64,000 bases of DNA from Sordariomycetes sp. S80-01Y (Eukaryota; Ascomycota; Sordariomycetes): NCBI GenBank assembly GCA_037042185.1, contig JAXQJY010000024.1, positions 930,001-994,000 on the forward strand. Reading direction: 5' to 3'. The position numbers and the translations under genes are program-made. This document shows positions 44,567 through 54,671 of this stretch, piece after piece. Below the pieces are notes generated by a model, which saw only the letters and a program-made list of their open reading frames with translations, searched no databases and was not told where the DNA came from. The number at the start of each line of letters is the position of its first letter. The stretch's first letter is position 1.

Positions 44567-46243
44567 CTACAGGAATGGAGGTGGCACTCCAAAGTAAGAT
44601 ATGCAGAAGTACTTTGAGGTCACCCGCCTATCCTTGAGCGCCTGAGCACTTGCCAGTGCCTTGGCAAACTCCGAGAAGAAATCGCTGCGGTATGTAGGGT
44701 TCTGGATTTCCGACAAGCACCGGCAGGCCCATCGAGTTTTCTCCTCGTCGAAGGACTCGATTGCATACAAGAACAGCGGGCGAAGGAACCCTGACTCTAA
44801 CTTTCCGTCATCACCGTGCGCAGCCCAGTCTCCGTCTATGAGGTCTCTAATCGCATCCAGAGATGGTCTCGAGTCTGTCCATTGGGTCACAGGATCACCC
44901 AGGACGCGATCGATCTCGATGATCTCGGCGTGGTAAGCTGCCGTGCAAAGGGCAATGAGTAGAACAACCCTGTCCGCGACCGGTGATGTGAGCTGCGACC
45001 TTAATTGCTGCGGTAATTGGCGAGCGGTGGGGCATCGGTTTTCCCAAAGCTCTTTGAGGCGTCTTTTAATTACTCTAATGAGGTCAACGACCTCTTCTTG
45101 GTCTTGACCCGTGGTCCGCGAGCGATGATAATGCGTCAGGTGGACTATCTCGCCGGAAAGCATCTGAAGTTTGAAGTACAGGTCGAAAAGCGGCGCACTG
45201 AGAAGTTCGAACAAGTGATCAACGGTACTTGCGACGTCCGTTATGGCCGCAACCGGCTGCATGGCTGAGAGTGCTTGGTTGTAATCAGGTAGAAGGGTAA
45301 GAACGTCTCTGGAAATCAAGCCATCACGACCTCCGCGAAGTGTTGTCGCGTAGAGTATCTTCAGCCACTGGACCATCCTTTTTAGTAGGTCCGAGTGACT
45401 CGAAGCTTGGCTGCCTGAGTTGCGTAGCCTTGAGATGAACTGCGCTCCAGGATCTTTGAGGAAGGGGAGATCAACTGATGCGTGCGTGAGCTCAAAGACA
45501 CAAACCAGAAATGCCACCAGACAAATCGTATCGAAAGGCTCATCAGCGCCAGCCATCAGCTCGTGGCAGGCGACCTTGGTCGATTCGTAGAGTGCGAGAG
45601 CCCGAGATTGCGACAGACCGTATATTAAGGCTTTGTGAAGTGCCGAGGTCGCATTGATAGCCAGCGCCACAGCCGGACAACGATGACCGATCTCAACAGC
45701 TGTGTGTTTGAAAATTTCCCAATTGACAGGATCATAAGGTGTAATGCCTGGACATTGGACGGCCTCAATGAAGGTCGAAGACGACAGTTGCAAAAGCTTC
45801 CCCTCGGCAGCCAAGAAGTCCATGGTCGTGGTCAACTCGATATCGCGCGATATGAGAGCCGCAGGCGTGGCGTTGATTGGATCGCTATCATGGGGACTAG
45901 GTGGAAGTGGTCCATGGCCGGAACCCTGCAGCGCCTTGTCGAGACGCAGGGTTGCCTCGACGGAAGCGACGTAGGCATTGCCCGATCCATCAGCGGTTGC
46001 TGTAGGTGTTGAAGACAGTGGAGGTGAGACGGGAGGGTTGTAAGGCCAAGGCGTCTGTTGGGGCGCAGAGGCTGGCGCTGCGCGCGACGGTTCCTTGCGA
46101 GGCTTGTAGTTACACGCCCGCTCGAGCCGACTGCAGTTATTGCAAACGGGTCGAGCTTCATCGCACTTGACTTTGCGAGCTCGGCATGTCAGGCAGCCGC
46201 TGCGGACCCGGCCTCGATACCCGTGGTTCGGATTGGGCTGCAT
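44567..46243 (-). CDS. Zn2Cys6 transcription factor with Fungal_trans_2-type C-terminus
   Basis: A single exon encodes 558 aa. The binuclear cluster is at residues 17-44: C17-x2-C20-RARKVK-C27-x6-C34-x2-C37-x6-C44. A Pro/Ser/Ala-rich linker runs to about residue 130. The remainder is helical with family-typical phrases (ALHKALIYGLSQSRALALYE, DTICLVAFLVCVFELTHAS, RPLFLYAIESFDEEKTRWAC). This arrangement fits the PF11951-like regulators, which often sit beside metabolic genes. It is divergent from an inositol-monophosphatase-like gene with 394 bp between starts, so it may control that gene. The target is inferred from position only. Confidence 0.87.
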   Translation of the reverse strand: MQPNPNHGYRGRVRSGCLTCRARKVKCDEARPVCNNCSRLERACNYKPRKEPSRAAPASAPQQTPWPYNPPVSPPLSSTPTATADGSGNAYVASVEATLRLDKALQGSGHGPLPPSPHDSDPINATPAALISRDIELTTTMDFLAAEGKLLQLSSSTFIEAVQCPGITPYDPVNWEIFKHTAVEIGHRCPAVALAINATSALHKALIYGLSQSRALALYESTKVACHELMAGADEPFDTICLVAFLVCVFELTHASVDLPFLKDPGAQFISRLRNSGSQASSHSDLLKRMVQWLKILYATTLRGGRDGLISRDVLTLLPDYNQALSAMQPVAAITDVASTVDHLFELLSAPLFDLYFKLQMLSGEIVHLTHYHRSRTTGQDQEEVVDLIRVIKRRLKELWENRCPTARQLPQQLRSQLTSPVADRVVLLIALCTAAYHAEIIEIDRVLGDPVTQWTDSRPSLDAIRDLIDGDWAAHGDDGKLESGFLRPLFLYAIESFDEEKTRWACRCLSEIQNPTYRSDFFSEFAKALASAQALKDRRVTSKYFCISYFGVPPPFL

Positions 46244-46637
46244 TGGCAGAGCCCAAGCATGTTGGGTGCTTCTGTCGAAGCGACGAGTCCTGGATATCGA
46301 CAGAAGCTGATGGTTTAGCGAGCAAAGACGAGAGGCCGATGATCGCTGTGCTTATAAGCGAGCTCAGCCGAGAGGATATATGTGGTCGTGGAGAATCCTA
46401 GCTGGCTTTGGTTTAGCACGGCGGGTCTTCGCCATGCTCCCTTATCTTTAACCGAGCTGGTGCGAGTGGTTATCTACAAGCGACCTCGAACGCCGAGACT
46501 CAGCGAGTCATTTTCTGGTGGTCTCCAATGCTAACTTGCCGGCGCTCGTACCGTCGTTAAACAGGGCCAGAGCGTGTTCTAACGACCTCATATAAGTCTG
46601 CGAACATGTTTACAATGGAAGCAGAAAAACTACCAAG
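46244..46637. promoter_or_regulatory. Divergent promoter Zn2Cys6 regulator / IMPase-like gene
   Basis: These 394 bp separate the two starts. No site is assigned. Confidence 0.45.
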
Positions 46638-47599
46638 ATGGCTTTGCCAGGGTATGACCTCGAGCAAATTTGCTCCTCCCTGATTGTACTCGCGAAGGAG
46701 GCGGGTGCTATTATTGTCTCGGGTCAACGAAGCCTGGGAAACGATACTGCCGTGTCCAAAAAGAACAGTGAGTCCAAACTCTGAGCTTTTTCGCCTCTGA
46801 GGTCAATCGCTAACTTTGGCAATTTTCAGCTGCCGACATCGTCACCAAAGTTGATCGAGAAGTCGAGGGCGTCATCCAAAAACGACTATTCCAAGCCTAT
46901 CCTGACTTCGCCTTCGTCGGCGAGGAGACTTATCTTGAGGGCAATGAAATTGGCGACGAGCCTACTTTCGTAGTCGACCCAATCGACGGAACCTCGAATT
47001 TTGTCCATGGTCTCCCTGAAGTATGCGTATCCATCGGCCTCGTGGTCGGTAGGAAGCCTGTGGTTGGCGTGGTGCACAGCCCTTTCCTAGGACAGCTTTG
47101 GAGTGCCACGTCTGGAGGAGGCGCTTTTGTCGAGGGAACTGGTGGTGAAAGCCGGAGATTGCCTCTCATTCCGAAGCCACTCGGTGGGTTGCAGTTCGCA
47201 TGTATTGGCATCGAATGGGGCAGCGACCGCGAGGGCCCCAACTTTGATTTCAATCTTGAGGTTTTCACGAAGCTGGCTCGAACTACGCAGACGGGAGGCG
47301 TTTTCGTCAACTCTCTTCGTTGCATTGGCTCAGCTGCCATCGCAATCTGCAGGGTGGCGGCAGGTCAGCAAGAGGCCTTCTGGGAATGCGGCTGCTGGCC
47401 ATGGGACGTGGCTGCAGCCTGGTGTATCCTGGAAGAAGCTGGAGGCTGCATGACAGATGTTCATCCGGGGAACTGGACACCGCATCTTGATCACCGAAGG
47501 TACATGGCTGTTCGACCCGCGACGTCAGGCCAAGCAGAGTTTGTGGAGGAGTTTTGGGATGTAGTTGGAATCAGCCGCTCAACATACGGGCCACAATAA
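46638..47599 (+). CDS. Inositol monophosphatase family protein (QutG-like)
   Basis: Two exons (46638-46767 and 46830-47599) give 299 aa. The intron has a GCTAAC branch site and a TTTTCAG acceptor. Metal- and phosphate-binding motifs are intact: AFVGEE with E75 and E76, VVDPIDGTSNFVHG with D93, D96, G97 and T98, and the C-terminal CWPWDVAAAWCILEEAGG. Members hydrolyse inositol monophosphates or related sugar phosphates with Mg2+. Fungal QutG, in the quinate cluster, belongs to this family. No quinate enzymes are visible in this window, so a quinate role is not supported. A cytosolic location is likely, as no signal is seen. Confidence 0.88.
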
Positions 47600-48099
47600 A
47601 CGATAGAAATGTAAAAACATCACACAGGCTCTCCAAATCATAGATCTGCCTTGCCTCCTGCACTTTGCATGCAGCAAGAATGTTCTTTCGGATTTGAGCG
47701 CGCCAAAGTCGTGCATGGACCCTACTGGAACCATTTTCCCTCAGCCCAGTATGTCTCAATCGACAAAACAACTATGAAAAATAAAACTAATTGATTAGAG
47801 ACACAAATTAGAGAGGAAAGAGCAGTGAGCACGTGGTTGCGTTGTTTTCCACGGAGCACCTTCAGGCTTATTGCAACTTTTAGCGTCGCTTAGAGATAAG
47901 CGATGATATCTTTGCCGATGCACATTGGGAACCCCATGCGTGATGGTCCCATCCACCTTCGACCCTACAATGTGGTGACAGGTAAGGCAGCAATCCCAGG
48001 CTTCATATGTAAGGATTCAATGCCCATGAGACAGGGGAATTGATCTCTTGGCCTGAAATTATTCTTTTCTGCTCATTTACACCGGGTTTCACCGTCGTC
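47600..48099. other. Intergenic region, about 500 bp
   Basis: It holds the 3' flank of the IMPase-like gene and the promoter of the DUF1868 gene. Nothing else is recognised. Confidence 0.4.
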
Positions 48100-48840
48100 A
48101 TGGCGATCGGCACCACATCAACGATTGTCTCAACCATGGCCGCTGAGAAACCCCTTTATCCTAGAGGTATTCCTTTTAAGTTCGACCCCGACGGAAACGA
48201 GCAAAGATACCCTGGGAACACAATCATCTGCCACATCCCATCTGATTCGCTGCTTGTGACCGCTCTTCACACTGTCTACGACACGCTCAAACTCCATCCG
48301 ACACTGGGCAAAGTAGCTCGTCTCCTGCCGCCGTCGTCATGGCACATGACAGTCTTCGACGGCGCACGAGAAGAGGAATGTGAACCCGGGATGTGGCCTG
48401 AAGATCTAGAGAAGATCCCTCTCAAAGAGTACACGGCGAACTACTCCAAGACTCTGAAGGAGCTCGGTCAGACTCTGCATAGCGAAGGACTCTCCGGACC
48501 TTACAGGATGAAGGTAACCGGCTATGGACCCCTCGAAGTCGGAATAGGACTTGCACTGGAAGGCGTCGACGCCGCGGAGGAGCAGCGCATGCGACGTCTC
48601 CGTGACAGGTTGGCAGATTGCCTCGGCTTCAGGGCGCCGAACCATCATCGATATGAGTTTCACATCACGGTTGCGTACTGGCTGCGACACATGGAGGGAA
48701 AGCTGAAGTCTGACCTCGACAACGTGCTGGCAGGGCTGAAGCCTACGGTGTGCATGGAGGTTGACCTTGGAGCTCTGGAATTCTGCGTCTACGAGGGGAT
48801 GTGCCATTTTGAGCGGAAGTTCTATATTGGAGAAAACTAG
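48100..48840 (+). CDS. DUF1868 2H-phosphodiesterase-fold protein
   Basis: A single exon encodes 246 aa from the ATG at 48100. A second ATG at 48136 has a stronger context (CAACCATGG) and would give 234 aa. Two H-x-T motifs of the 2H phosphodiesterase / cyclic nucleotide phosphodiesterase-like fold are present: SSWHMTVFDG at about residue 82 and RYEFHITVAYW at about residue 188. The N-terminal KPLYPRGIPFKFDPDG and PGNTIICHI are typical of the DUF1868 family. Family members are predicted hydrolases or ligases of 2'-phosphorylated or cyclic phosphodiester bonds. The natural substrate is unknown. The first 12 residues are optional. Confidence 0.8.
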   Translation: MAIGTTSTIVSTMAAEKPLYPRGIPFKFDPDGNEQRYPGNTIICHIPSDSLLVTALHTVYDTLKLHPTLGKVARLLPPSSWHMTVFDGAREEECEPGMWPEDLEKIPLKEYTANYSKTLKELGQTLHSEGLSGPYRMKVTGYGPLEVGIGLALEGVDAAEEQRMRRLRDRLADCLGFRAPNHHRYEFHITVAYWLRHMEGKLKSDLDNVLAGLKPTVCMEVDLGALEFCVYEGMCHFERKFYIGEN

Positions 48841-49498
48841 CCAAGGACAATGATCTCGTTACGCTTTTAAATGATCTGTTCTTCTGTGGGACCTATTTCT
48901 ACTTGATGACTGTTGCACAGTTTCTGGGTCTCTATACCATCTGTTGCTTCCCATATTGCCATAAACATGCATTACCATTGGCGGGAAGATGCTGGAACAT
49001 TGATCCTCAGTAAATAGTCAAGTTACTCACCTGTGATTCAATAAAACCCATGAGCCCGAAAGCAGCTCATTCCGAGATGAAAATGCCGCTTCACTCCGGT
49101 CAGCGCATGACTCGCGCGTCGGTTCCAGATAAGCGCTTCGCTTACAGATAAGACCCGCGACCCCTATTCCCTTCACCGGCCCGACAACCAAGAGATCCCG
49201 CTTTTTATGTCCTTCGGAATCGAATTGCCGCCTTTGAATGCACCCCAGAAAGCCATTACTTTCACCACGTGCACTTTCGAGATGTGGGGTTGGAGTTGTC
49301 TAGGCTAAACCTACCAGCTCGACGTGCTCGAAGCCTTCACTTGTAGATGCTTGAATGTGAACGCCCACAACGGACTCGAAGCTCCTATAAAGAGCAGTCG
49401 GATACCCTCACACCGAATCTATGGCAGGAACTCTACTCCTATACCCTCAAATCCAATTCATTACAACTTCTTGGCTACCTTCGGAAAGGCCTTGAGCT
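48841..49498. other. Intergenic region, about 660 bp
   Basis: It holds the promoter and leader of the sugar permease. No gene or RNA is seen. Confidence 0.4.
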
Positions 49499-51324
49499 AT
49501 GATGGACGACAAGACTCCAGCAGAGCCCTCTGCCACTGAGCGACAACCCACTGCCATCAACCACTGGGTTCACGATGCCAAAGATGCCACAAACGAAGAG
49601 CAGAGTCTAGGTCTCGTGGCTGCCCTCAAGCTCAGCCCGAAAGCTGTGTTCTGGAGCGTCATCGTCTCGACTGCCATCATCATGGAAGGCTACGACACCA
49701 TGCTCGTCGGCAACCTGATTGCACAGCCCGCTTTCCAGGATCGCTATGGGATCGATGCCGGCGACGGCACGCACGAGATTACGGCGGCGTGGCAGGCTGG
49801 TCTGGGCAACGGCTCTGCTTGCGGCCAGCTCATAGGTCTGCTGCTTTCTGGCTATGTTAGCGAGAGATTCGGGTTCCGGAAGACATTGATTACCGGCCTG
49901 CTCGTCATCATTGGGTGTATCTTCATCCCCTTCTTCTCGCCTAGTCTTCCAGTTCTTCTGGTTGGCCAGATCTTGTTTGGTACGTTGGATTACCGAGACT
50001 GAAAGCTCACTCCTCTCTAACAAGTGCCTTCAGGTATTCCGCTCGGTCTCTTCCAGACCACACCTGTTATCTACGCAATGGAGGTGGCGCCTGCCGCTCT
50101 GCGACCCTATTTGACAACCTACGTCAACATGGGCTGGGTAAGTGATTGATGGTAACTGTCTCAGACAGACTTGATTTTGACTTCTTTAGGCAATCGGCCA
50201 TCTCATCGGAGCGGGTGTTCTGCGCGGCTCGCTCTCTCTGCACGGGGAGCTCGCGTACCGGATACCCTTCGCAATCCAGTTAGTGAAGATTCATCATTGA
50301 TACATTTACGCGAGCTAATGACAAACAACAGATGGCTCTGGCCCGTCATTATGCTCCCTCCGTTATGCTTCGCCCCGGAATCGCCATGGTGGCTCGTTCG
50401 ACAAGGCCGTCTCGAGGAGGCCAAGGGGATGCTCAAGAGGGTCATGCCCGAGAACAACCAAAATCTCGACCTCGACAAGCAGATAGCCCTGATGGTTGTC
50501 ACCACGGAGCATGAGCGCGCCGTTAACTCCCAGACGTCGTACCTTTCTTTGTTCAAGGGCACGGACCTTCGAAGGACGCTGATCACCATGGGTGTTTACT
50601 GCACGCAGACGCTCAGTGGGAATCCATTGCGCGGGTACTCGACCTATTTCCTCACAAAGGCTGGTCTACCCAACACGGAGGCGTTCAACATGACCGTTGT
50701 TGGCTATGCCTTGGCTCTAGCTGGTGGACTCTTCACTGTGAGTGCGACTTTCTCCCTTGTCTGACATTGAGGCTGACTGAATGGCGTTCGCAGTGGGTTC
50801 TTCTGCCTATCATGGGCCGTCGAACCATCTTTGTCTACGGCTTGGTCCTCATGTCCGGCCTCATGATCCTCATTGGCGGCCTTGGGATCCCACAAAGCCA
50901 ATCGGACAACGTGGCTTACTCGTGGGCCATTGGCTCGGTCCTCATCGTTTCGAGCTTCCTCTACAACTGCACCATGGGCGCTATCACCAACACCGTCTGC
51001 GCCGAAGTGCCATCTGCCCTCCTGCGAAGCAAGACTGTAGTCATAGCACGCTGGTCCTACATGGCTATCAACATTGCCGCCGGCACGCTCACGCCGTATC
51101 AGCTCAACACCACGGAGTGGGCCTGGGGTGCCAAGACGGGCTTCTTCTGGGCTGGCGGATGCCTGCTATCCCTCATCTTTGGCTGGTTTTGCGTCCCTGA
51201 GACGAAGAACCGAGCTACAGCCGAGATTGATATTCTGTTTGAGAGAAAGGTTGCGCCGAGGAACTTCTCGAAAACGGCGGTGGATTTGGTTGAAGCTATC
51301 GAAGAGCAGGAGAAGACGGCTTGA
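49499..51324 (+). CDS. MFS sugar permease, alpha-glucoside:H+ symporter type
   Basis: Five exons (49499-49979, 50034-50137, 50190-50278, 50332-50737 and 50794-51324) join in phase to 536 aa. Introns are 52-56 nt. Sugar-porter motifs are present: GYVSERFGFRKT in loop 2-3, PESPWWLVRQGRLEEA after helix 6, GRRT in loop 8-9, and PETKNR at the end. The phrase TQTLSGNPLRGYSTYFLTKAGL in helix 7 and QPAFQDRYG near helix 1 are characteristic of maltose/alpha-glucoside permeases of the plasma membrane. The start has two adjacent Met codons. Substrate is inferred from family likeness. No glucosidase gene lies nearby. Confidence 0.88.
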
Positions 51325-52604
51325 GGACACGGCTGCGCGACACGGTGTTGGAAGACGAGGAATGAGTAATGTATTCAGATATAACAAAACGGATGTAGTA
51401 ATCATTTTCACATGCGCAGCAAGCTTACGACTACCGAATACCGCGCATCTTCATGTAGACAGCGACGAAGCCGGCCAAGGCGGCCCCACATCTCCGGCCC
51501 CAGATCCACACCTCCGTTCCTTCCACCCGAGTCTTCCCAAACAGGCAATCAGACATCACTCGGCTCCTCGGTCGGGATTCGGCACGAAGATCAGTGACAA
51601 ATTGACAGGCCATCACTTCCAGGCTGGTGGTTCGATTGAATCATGCCGCAGGATGCCGACAGTAGCCCTGCGACCGACGCGGCCGCGGACGGTCGCGGTG
51701 GGTTGGAGTTTCATTGGTTCCCACCGCCGGGAGAGCCGGATCAAACTTTGAGAGGACAAACTCCAGGCACGCAAAAGCTAGACTGGGGGACGAGTATGCC
51801 ACACTTGTGGAGTGGTGGGCTCTGGCTCGTTGATCTGAGCGTTCATCGGCGATGGGAAGGCGCCTTTCAACCGCTGCATTGTTCGGTACGTGATGCGGTG
51901 GCACGTTGCCGTGATCGAAGCTCTTCATTCGACGTGGCTGCCGCTCTGAGCTTTCGGCACAGGGGCTTGGAGGACTATCTCGGGAGCCCCCAAAGCTTCC
52001 GTCGACCGAAAGAGCATGAGCGTGTCCAAGGCCGTTCCCCTCATCGCGAGAAGCTCTATGGTTCCCGAAGAAGCCCCCTCCTCATCTAAGCATGTCCAAG
52101 CACCTCCATCTCAGAAGCCGCAACACCCAGCTGGATCACCGTCCGAATCGTCCCATCCTCAATGGCCACGGCCCAAGCTCCGTCCAAACTCTGACTTCAC
52201 GCTGACGCCCTCGACGTCGACAATTGGTCCGGCCCGGTCGATGCCGGCACTTGGGTGTGGACAGGCAGCCCCACATGAGCTAGAGCTCCTGGTGATCTGC
52301 CATGCCGAGCTTTCCATGGCGTCGGCCAATGGCACTACAAGCTCGCTCTGCGGATTGACCCTTTCGGTAGCTGTCGTCGGTCACAAGGTCCTTTCGACCG
52401 CGCTGATCTCTGCAGAGGCGTGTGCAAGGTCGAACGGATGAGGTAGTGGTCTTTGGAATGGAGATGGTGTCATGGCAGGAGGAGGAGGCATCCCCGTGGA
52501 GTCCCCGGAATCGCTGGTATAAGAGGGCAATTGACTCGAACCTCACACAAAAGTCTCTTTTGAATTTCCCATTCTAGTTTTGTGACACTCCAACTTTTCC
52601 CACA
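51325..52604. other. 1.3-kb intergenic region with unassigned open frames
   Basis: Several frames of 60-150 codons overlap on both strands. One minus-strand stretch near 52090-52190 reads SLDGAWAVAIEDGTIRTVIQ, which looks protein-like. It lacks a start, continues in no single frame, and I recognise no family. It may be remnant coding sequence. The last 100 bases are the leader of the acetate transporter. Confidence 0.3.
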
Positions 52605-53468
52605 ATGGCAACTCAGGCTGAACAGCACAACGACTACGTCCACGGCCGTGACGCCGGGACGAATGGCCACCATGCCAGCTACGACATGGAAGCCAACCTA
52701 CCGGGACCTCTCCCCAAGGCGCACCGCGGCACCGTTTCGCAGGTCTACGACCCGTCCTTCTTCAAGATTGCCAACCCTGGTCCTCTGGGTCTGATCAGCT
52801 TCGCCCTGACCACCTTTGTCCTCGGCTTCTACCAGTGCGGTGTTGGGTAAGCTTCATCTCCAATACCTCCCAATGGTCTGGTTGCTAACAACTGTAGTCT
52901 CCCCAATGCCAACCCCTACGGCAGCGTTGGACCCGACCAGGCTGTCTTCGGTCTTGCCATCTTCTTCGGCGGCGGCGCCCAGTTCGTAGCCGGCATTTTC
53001 CAGTTCCGCGTGGGCAACACCTTCGGTTGCACCGTGCACTGCTCTTACGGCGCTTTCTGGCTATCCTTCGCCATGTTCATGATTCCTAGTCTGGGCATCC
53101 GGGAGGCCTACGCCGGGGACGACCGGGCCTACACCGTCGCCTTCGGCATCTACCTCATCGCCTGGTGCCTGCTGACCCTCATCTTCCTCGTCGCCGCCCT
53201 GCAGACCAACATTGCCATCCTGCTCGTGCTGGGCTGCCTTAGCATGGCCTTCTTCCTTCTCGCCATTGCGCAGTTCATCAGCGCCAACCACGCCACGGCT
53301 GCCGTCAGGGTTAACCGTGCCGGTGGTGCCTTCGCCATTATCTGCGCTCTGCTTGCCTTCTACGCCGGCGCCTCGGGTATCATGACGGAGGAGACGACTT
53401 GGGTCAGGTTCCCGCTCGGTGAGCTGGCGCCGCCTGCGCCCAAGAAGCAGGCCGTCAAGCAGGGCTAA
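52605..53468 (+). CDS. GPR1/FUN34/YaaH (acetate) transporter
   Basis: Two exons (52605-52846 and 52898-53468, 51-nt intron) give 270 aa. The family signature NPGPLGL follows the soluble N-terminus (about 55 residues, including HRGTVSQVYDPSFFKIA). Six hydrophobic helices follow, with GLPNANPYGSVG after the first, FFGGGAQFVAGIFQF, and CTVHCSYGAFWLSFAMFMIP. This is the architecture of fungal AcpA/Ady2 plasma-membrane acetate channels/transporters, which import acetate as a carbon source. The C-terminus ends KKQAVKQG. Paralogues in fungi differ in substrate (acetate, succinate, ammonium-linked roles), so the exact cargo is inferred. Confidence 0.92.
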
Positions 53469-53787
53469 GAAAGAGAATGGTGTCCAATTGATACGTGCTG
53501 CGTTGATGCATGGTCAATTCGCGAGATCAGGTGCTACCTGTTGGTGTCGAGGAAATAATATGGATAATTGGCTGTTGGATGACGTTTTCGGGAATTGTTT
53601 ACTGCCTTGTGCGTATACCCAGTTTAGTACGTATATCAACTGCTTGTTAGGGACTTAACGACCTGATATCAATCTTTCATGACAGCTATCGAACATCAAT
53701 GCCATTGTTGACTCCATAAAGTGTATGCATTATTGTACAGTTCATGCTTCTAGAAATGATGCGGCGGCGGTACCATTTCTGGCGCCA
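53469..53787. other. Convergent 3' flanks
   Basis: About 319 AT-richer bases lie between the acetate transporter and the LEA-like gene. No gene is seen. Confidence 0.4.
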
Positions 53788-54174
53788 TTACAGCTTCTCC
53801 TTAATGTTCTCGGCGGCACCCTTAGCCTTGCCCTCGGCCTCGGCAGCAGCGCCCTTGGCCTGACCCTTCAACTTCTCGGCGGTTCCTTCAGCCTTGCCCT
53901 CAGCCTTGGCTGCGGAGCCCTTGAGCTTCTCCTTGGCCGACTCTGCAAACCCGTGTCAGTACATTCTTCGTGAGGAAGAGAAGAGGAGCAACGTACCAGC
54001 GGCGTCAAGTCCGGGTAAGACAACATTGTCGCTCACGGTCCTGTCGACCTTCTTCGCCCCATCCTTGACGGCCTCGGTGGCGCTCTTCTGCGCGGCAAAG
54101 CTCGTGGTGAAGGCGCGGGTAGCGTAGGCGGTGCGCGGGAGGAAGACGGCGCGGCGGAGAGCGAAGGACGACAT
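53788..54174 (-). CDS. Small mitochondrial LEA-like stress protein
   Basis: Two exons (54174-53997 and 53942-53788, 54-nt intron) give 110 aa. The N-terminus MSSFALRRAVFLPRTAYATR continues AFTTSFAAQ, an Arg/Ser/Thr-rich, acid-free mitochondrial presequence. The rest is a Lys/Ala/Glu/Gly-rich amphipathic helix with repeats such as AAKAEGKAEGTAEKLKGQ and AAEAEGKAKGAAENIKEKL, like group 3 LEA proteins. LEA-type proteins protect membranes and enzymes on drying or heat. A matrix-located protective role is inferred. Without the intron the frame would end early in RRMY, so splicing is favoured. Confidence 0.78.
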
Positions 54175-54671
54175 TCTGCTTGAGATTCGGGATTGCAATT
54201 GATGGCTTTTCTTGAATTCGGTTCAGGCCGGTGGTCTGTTGATGGAGCGAAAGAATGATCAACCCGATGGCGGCAGCTTTATGGGAGCTTGAATATCATG
54301 ATGTCATCTCTGCGTTACCCCAACCGCATCTCGGGGCAGATGCTCCTGGAATGCACGTGAATGCGGCCATGATGACGTTTGTCAACATTCGATAGCTCGA
54401 GCATTTAGGAGGGCCTGGGCTGCTAGCTTGTAAAACATCGAGATGGGAACAAAGGCCTGGTGATGCCAGTGGTGGCTTCGGCAAGTGGGCTGAGCGGTCG
54501 AATACATGTCCTATGAGAGGCCGTTTCCCCAGATTTTAGTTCCTCTGAATCGAGTCATGCAGCTGCGAATCCATCCGACTAATGCCACAGCCGGGCTATT
54601 TGATTGATACGCTACAGATTCATCCTGCCCTTTTGACGATGGCCGCCCTGCAACAGTGAACCTCATCAGAC
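54175..54671. other. Intergenic region, about 500 bp
   Basis: It holds the promoter of the LEA-like gene. The part at 54511-54671 may also be coding if the neighbouring membrane-protein gene uses a shifted frame (see that entry). Confidence 0.35.
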
